Origin: Lachnospiraceae bacterium
GTDB lineage: Bacteria > Bacillota > Clostridia > Lachnospirales > Lachnospiraceae
Direction of reading: 5' to 3'
DNA: 64,000 nucleotides
Assembly: GCA_900770225.1 (NCBI GenBank)
Contig: CAAGJU010000080.1
Coordinates: 1-64,000, forward strand
Position numbers and translations under genes: made by a program. The notes under the pieces are model-generated. The model had not been told where the DNA came from, did no database searches, and saw only the letters and a list, made by a program, of their open reading frames with translations. Each line of letters starts with the position of its first letter. Within the stretch, counting starts at the first letter, position 1. Shown here piece after piece: positions 60,318 through 64,000 of this stretch.

Positions 60318-60360
60318 ATTATGACACTGACGGCATGATTATTGTGTTGTTATAACAACA
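60318..60360 (-). promoter_or_regulatory. HcpR-like operator (60345-60360) and -10 box of hcp
   Basis: TGTTGTTATAACAACA (60345-60360) is a perfect 16-base palindrome. On minus, CATAAT at 60323-60318 is a good -10 box, with 29.5 bases from palindrome centre to its first base, identical to the spacing before the DUF438-PAS gene. This corresponds to -41.5, the class II activator position. The rest of the 323-base gap 60249-60571 holds a 26-base repeat. Confidence 0.78.
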
Positions 60361-60496
60361 AATTGGGACGTTCATGGAAGAAAATAAGTCCGGTGATCTA
60401 AAGGTATTCACAAAAAGTTCACGCAATAACCGTGAAAGCATGCAGGCAAATGATCGGAACAGGGTGTATGATGCATACAGGGAAAATAAAGAAGGC

Positions 60497-60570
60497 GTAA
60501 TGATTCGTAGTTAAAAGAAGGCACAACGATTCGGTGTTAAAAGAAAACGCAGCGATTTGGAGTTATTTGA
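60497..60570. repeat. 26-bp tandem repeat, about 2.8 copies
   Basis: AATGATTCGTAGTTAAAAGA-type units repeat every 26 bases up to the start of the diguanylate cyclase gene. The last unit provides its ribosome-binding GGAG. Confidence 0.85.
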
Positions 60571-60571
60571 T

Positions 60572-61735
60572 ATGGGAAGTGTTTCTTATGATGTAATTTT
60601 CAGCAGAGCCTATCAGCCACTGTATGTCAGCGTAGAGCTCGTCTGCCTGATTGTTGCTGTTCAGGTATTCAGAAGAATTCAGTCCAATATCGGAAGGAAG
60701 GCAGAAAACGAGGCGTTCCGACGGATCATTCTGACGTATGTGATCTATATCGTGGATGACATGCTGTGGGTTATTTTTCTGACGAATCCCGGCCTGACTG
60801 TATTCACAGATATCCTCGCCTATCTGCAGACGGGTATTCTGGCAGCTTTCACATTCTTCTGGTTTCAGTTTGCCGAGTATTACATCGATGGTTTCCTTGT
60901 GAAAAAACGTGTACTCGGGGTTGTTTTCGCACTTCCGCTTGCTGCTGCACTCCTCACCACTCTGTTTTTCTGCCTAAACCGGCTGGGTGTGATCGGTAAT
61001 TCCCTGTTTTCAACGACATATCTGTACAATATCGACTCCGGCGTGGATTTTTTCTATATGGTTTTTGTTTTTTTCCAGGCGCTGGTTTCCATGATCCGCG
61101 CTGAACACGATACAAAGCGACAGCGGTGCCGCGTTATTCTGGAATGTGTTCTGTATCCGGCGGTGGGTGCAATCATCAGCCTGTATATTTTCTACGTTCC
61201 CTTCATCATCCTCGGCATTCTTCCCTCTATTATCAAGATCCTGATCGAGATGCAGAATGCGAATATTTATACGGACGCACTGACAGGCATTAACAACCGT
61301 CATCGCGTAAACGAATTCCTGGAGCGCGAGTTGTCGCACTGCTCGGAGCGCACACCGATGGTTGTCTATATCATGGACGTCGACAGATTCAAGGGGATCA
61401 ATGCCCGGTACGGCCACCTGGAGGGAGACCGCGCCCTCATTGCCGTGGCGGATTCCCTGAAAAAGATCGGTTCGGACGGTATTGTTATCGGTCGTTTCGG
61501 AGGTGATGAGTTTATCCTGGCGGACGCCAGAAATCATGATCCGGAGGAAATGATACGGAAGATCCGGAAAAATCTGCAGGAAGCCGCGGAGGAACAGAAC
61601 TTTCCTTTCGGTCTTTCCATCTCTATCGGATATGCGGTATGCACCGATCCATCTGAAAAAATAAACGACGTGCAGATGCGGGCGGATGAGGCGCTTTACA
61701 GGGACAAGAAGCGAAAAGGCTGCGGACGATTTTAA
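60572..61735 (+). CDS. Membrane-bound diguanylate cyclase
   Basis: Synthesises c-di-GMP from two GTP. From ATG 60572 it has 387 residues (TTG 60557 is an alternative). Six to seven hydrophobic helices (about 10-220) form a membrane sensor with no identifiable ligand domain. The GGDEF domain (about 230-385) is complete: DALTGINNRHRVNEFL, VYIMDVDRFKGINARYGHLEGDRAL with the metal-binding Asp, and the active-site RFGGDEFIL, then SISIGYAV and ADEALYRDKKRKG. A product-inhibition RxxD is not evident before the GGDEF. The decayed gene at 24160 once had a similar layout. Confidence 0.93.
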   Translation: MGSVSYDVIFSRAYQPLYVSVELVCLIVAVQVFRRIQSNIGRKAENEAFRRIILTYVIYIVDDMLWVIFLTNPGLTVFTDILAYLQTGILAAFTFFWFQFAEYYIDGFLVKKRVLGVVFALPLAAALLTTLFFCLNRLGVIGNSLFSTTYLYNIDSGVDFFYMVFVFFQALVSMIRAEHDTKRQRCRVILECVLYPAVGAIISLYIFYVPFIILGILPSIIKILIEMQNANIYTDALTGINNRHRVNEFLERELSHCSERTPMVVYIMDVDRFKGINARYGHLEGDRALIAVADSLKKIGSDGIVIGRFGGDEFILADARNHDPEEMIRKIRKNLQEAAEEQNFPFGLSISIGYAVCTDPSEKINDVQMRADEALYRDKKRKGCGRF

Positions 61736-61892
61736 AGCTTTGCGGATAGATATATCTATTTCATCGTCGATGGATACCTTATGATCAGAACAGAAGGTCA
61801 GACATCTGTTACTTACCATTTTGTGATGACTTATTGATCCGGTTATCATACTTATGACACCTATATCATTTGATTGCAGGAGGAATCAGATC

Positions 61893-62759
61893 ATGCTTGT
61901 TACATTAAAAGAGATTCTTAAGATCGCTGAGGAGAAAAATATTGCCGTCGGATCATTCAACTGTCCGAATCTGGAAGCGCTGGAGGCCATCCTCGCCGCG
62001 GCTGAGGAGAATCAGCTGCCGGTGATCCTTCAGTTCGCCCAGTGCCATGAGCCGTGGATCAAATTATCCCTGATCGGGCCGATCATGATCGATCAGGCAA
62101 AGAAGGCGAATGTGCCGGTATGTGTTCATCTGGATCACGGTGAAACGCTTGACTATCTGCAGCAGGCACTGGATCTGGGATTCACCGGCATCATGTATGA
62201 CGGCTCAACGCTTCCCTATGAAGAGAATCTGGAGAACACGAAGAAGGCCGTGGCAATGGCTGCGAAGACAGGGGCCTCCGTAGAAGCAGAGCTCGGAAGC
62301 ATGGGGCGCAGAGAGTCCGGCCTCGGCGATGGCAGCGGCGCCGAAGATGATACAAAGATCTACACAGATCCGGAGCAGGCAAAGCTTTTTGTTGAGGACA
62401 CCGGCATTGATGCGCTGGCATGTTCCTTCGGAACGACGCACGGTATCTATCTGGAAAAACCGCGCCTGAATTTCGACGTCGTTCGGAATGTCAGAAAGCT
62501 CACCGGCGGCATCCCCGTTGTCATGCATGGCGGCTCAGGTGTCAGCCATGAGGATTATCACAACGCGGTGAAGGCCGGCGTCAGAAAGATCAATTATTTT
62601 ACCTACATGGATAAGGCCGGCGGAAATGCGGCAGTGGAAGCACTGAAAGCCCTGAAACCTGCCGAACCGGCGTTCTTCTCAACGGTGTCCATGGCCGCAA
62701 GGGATGCGATGCATAAGGATGTCAGCGCTGCCATGCGGACATTTGCCATGATCGACTGA
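61893..62759 (+). CDS. Class II ketose-bisphosphate aldolase (fructose/tagatose type)
   Basis: Zinc-dependent aldolase of 288 residues from ATG 61893, preceded by GGAGGAAT. The fold is indicated by VGSFNCPNLEALEAILAAAEENQLPVILQFA, the metal-ligand motif VCVHLDHGETLDYL (His and the catalytic Asp), GFTGIMYDGSTLPYEENL, VEAELGSMG with metal-ligand Glu, IDALACSFGTTHG with the second His, VMHGGSGVSHEDYHNAVKAGVRKINYFT with the third His and phosphate-binding loop. Substrate (fructose, tagatose or a related ketose) cannot be fixed. It is convergent with a PocR-AraC regulator. Confidence 0.88.
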   Translation: MLVTLKEILKIAEEKNIAVGSFNCPNLEALEAILAAAEENQLPVILQFAQCHEPWIKLSLIGPIMIDQAKKANVPVCVHLDHGETLDYLQQALDLGFTGIMYDGSTLPYEENLENTKKAVAMAAKTGASVEAELGSMGRRESGLGDGSGAEDDTKIYTDPEQAKLFVEDTGIDALACSFGTTHGIYLEKPRLNFDVVRNVRKLTGGIPVVMHGGSGVSHEDYHNAVKAGVRKINYFTYMDKAGGNAAVEALKALKPAEPAFFSTVSMAARDAMHKDVSAAMRTFAMID

Positions 62760-62862
62760 CGTTGTATCTGCATGCAGGCATCTATTTACCGGCCCTTTGC
62801 CGACGGGCATGTCTTTTCCACTGCACCTGCAGTTCGTCCTTTTGCGTATGGCAGGGAGCAGC

Positions 62863-63732
62863 TTATGGTGTATTTTTCTGCCCGCTGTCCGGCAGGCTCC
62901 GGCTCTTGCGGTATTTACCGGGCGCCATGCCGGTCTTCTTCCGGAAGACGGTGATGAAATAATTGTAATCGGAAAAACCGCACATGGAAGCAATTTCATG
63001 AACAGACAGATCAGGATCGTCCGCCAGAAGCTCTTCTGCGCGGGCGATTTTCATGTCCCGGATATGTTCGGCAATTCCCTTGCCGTAGTTTTCGGCGGAG
63101 ATCTGGTACAGCTGCGTCTTCCCGATGTAAAAATGATGGCAGATCTTTTTTACATCGAGATCCTCCAGATAGTGCTCTGTGATATATTCATCGATCCGCA
63201 CGGACAGGTCCTGCTGCCGGAGCGTGATAATCCTGTCCAGGCAGAGATAGGAGGCAACAGCCTGCAGGATGTGCGAGGACGCAATGATCTTGTCGTGCGG
63301 CGTGATGGGAAGGCTGTCGATCAGGGGCTTCAGTGCCTGTTCATCCAGATGGTATCGGCTGCAGGCGTGACGGATCTTTTCCCATCCCTCTTCATGAGAA
63401 GGGTAGGAGAAGAGGTGACCGAACAGAATATAAGCCGCAGGCAGGTTGCCGACGAATACCGGCGCCACGGCTTCCGTGAGGCCGGCATGGCACTGGTACA
63501 CAACGGATTCATGAAGAGCCTTTGCTTTTCTGCAGGCCTGTCTGTCACAGGCATGGCAGGCTGCTTCAGCCTCAGGATCCTGACGGATAAAAGCGCAGGC
63601 TTCAGCCAGCGGTTCCGGGTAGGACGTCAGTTCTCTGATATCTTCGTCAAAGACTGTGATACGGATGCCGGTAAGCTCGTAGAAGTCTTTCAGAAGGCCG
63701 TTCAGTTTTGTGAAGTCAAAGTTTGACAGCAT
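62863..63732 (-). CDS. PocR-domain AraC-family transcriptional regulator
   Basis: DNA-binding regulator of 289 residues from ATG 63732, preceded by AGGGAG; a TTG at 63768 is in frame. The N-terminal PocR sensory domain (about 5-155) shows LLKDFYELTGIRITVFDED, a cysteine pattern in AACHACDRQACRKA and YQCHAGLTEAVAPVF, and NLPAAYILFGHLF. The AraC helix-turn-helix pair (about 180-280) has EDLDVKKICHHFYIGKTQLYQIS and SVHEIASMCGFSDYNYFITVFRKKTGMAPGKYR. PocR domains usually bind small hydrocarbon or C3 compounds. The downstream target is probably outside the window. Bases 63769-64000 contain no gene I can support. Confidence 0.9.
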   Translation of the reverse strand: MLSNFDFTKLNGLLKDFYELTGIRITVFDEDIRELTSYPEPLAEACAFIRQDPEAEAACHACDRQACRKAKALHESVVYQCHAGLTEAVAPVFVGNLPAAYILFGHLFSYPSHEEGWEKIRHACSRYHLDEQALKPLIDSLPITPHDKIIASSHILQAVASYLCLDRIITLRQQDLSVRIDEYITEHYLEDLDVKKICHHFYIGKTQLYQISAENYGKGIAEHIRDMKIARAEELLADDPDLSVHEIASMCGFSDYNYFITVFRKKTGMAPGKYRKSRSLPDSGQKNTP

Positions 63733-64000
63733 ATCGATTGCGCTCCCTTCTTTTTGGTTCAATGACAATTCGAATTTTATCGATGGTTACACTTATCTGA
63801 TTTGGCGTGAAAGTTCAGAATACAGATCTGTGTTGACTATCAGAACCTGTAAGCAATTCATCTTTTATTCAATGTAACACAATGTCGGGAGGATGCTAAG
63901 CAGATCAGCGGACAAAATCAAAGTTTTACGGACACTGAATGCTATAAGAAGGGCAACGGAGGCTATACAATACTGGCAACAATAAAAATCCCAAGGATAT

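Noticed and set aside
63851..64000. Start of another gene at the right edge
   Set aside because: A frame stays open to the edge but has no ATG, GTG or TTG with a ribosome-binding site; the short frame from ATG 63891 stops after about 34 codons.

Overview
The window looks like chromosomal DNA from an anaerobic, moderately GC-rich Bacillota, most likely a Lachnospiraceae-type Clostridia (inference from gene content and style; no marker gene was compared). Pointers are strong purine-rich Shine-Dalgarno sites, GTG/TTG starts, an ECF transporter S component, ThiW, a TPP riboswitch, a greA-lysS pair, a class I hybrid-cluster protein with a DUF438 partner and an HcpR-like regulator, and several c-di-GMP proteins. 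I saw no rRNA, tRNA, CRISPR array, phage genes or transposase. GC content was judged by eye only.

Layout. 0-12 kb: ECF S component, membrane FKBP isomerase, YjdF-like membrane protein, MntP, MATE exporter, phosphohexomutase, secreted GH5 cellulase-like lipoprotein, YgjP-like metallopeptidase, YitT protein, small membrane protein. 12-17.7 kb: AGCS symporter, an AT-richer HipA-like kinase with its own promoter, SSS symporter, hotdog thioesterase. 18-24 kb: metN-metI-metQ followed by a FAD-linked 2-hydroxyacid oxidase and a PLP aminotransferase. 24-25.4 kb: a wrecked GGDEF-EAL gene. 25.9-31.1 kb: thiamine operon on the minus strand (promoter, TPP riboswitch, terminator, thiM-thiE fusion, thiW, thiD, thiC). 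31-35 kb: two D-2-hydroxyacid dehydrogenases, an AEC transporter, exonuclease III. 35-41 kb: ABC-2 exporter plus two-component system. 41-50 kb: adenine deaminase, unknown membrane protein, LTA-synthase-like phosphotransferase, a c-di-GMP phosphodiesterase, a RelA/SpoT-like protein. 50-54 kb: greA and a lysyl-tRNA synthetase fused to an HD domain, then a LysR regulator. 54-60 kb: HipB-like orphan regulator and a nitrosative-stress module (DUF438-PAS protein, Crp/Fnr regulator, UDG-family protein, hcp). 60-64 kb: diguanylate cyclase, class II aldolase, PocR-AraC regulator.

Two themes stand out. First, the hcp gene and the DUF438-PAS gene carry the same palindromic operator (TGTTGT-N4-ACAACA) at an identical distance from their -10 boxes, fitting class II activation by the Crp/Fnr protein encoded between them. 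Second, the non-coding DNA is full of repeats: two families of dispersed hairpin elements, one long palindrome, and many short tandem arrays whose unit differs at every locus. In-frame versions of such arrays have entered a phosphohexomutase and an ABC permease, and low-complexity inserts are found in several other enzymes.

Gaps without a gene that exceed about 300 bases are described in the repeat, regulatory or 'other' entries that fall in them.
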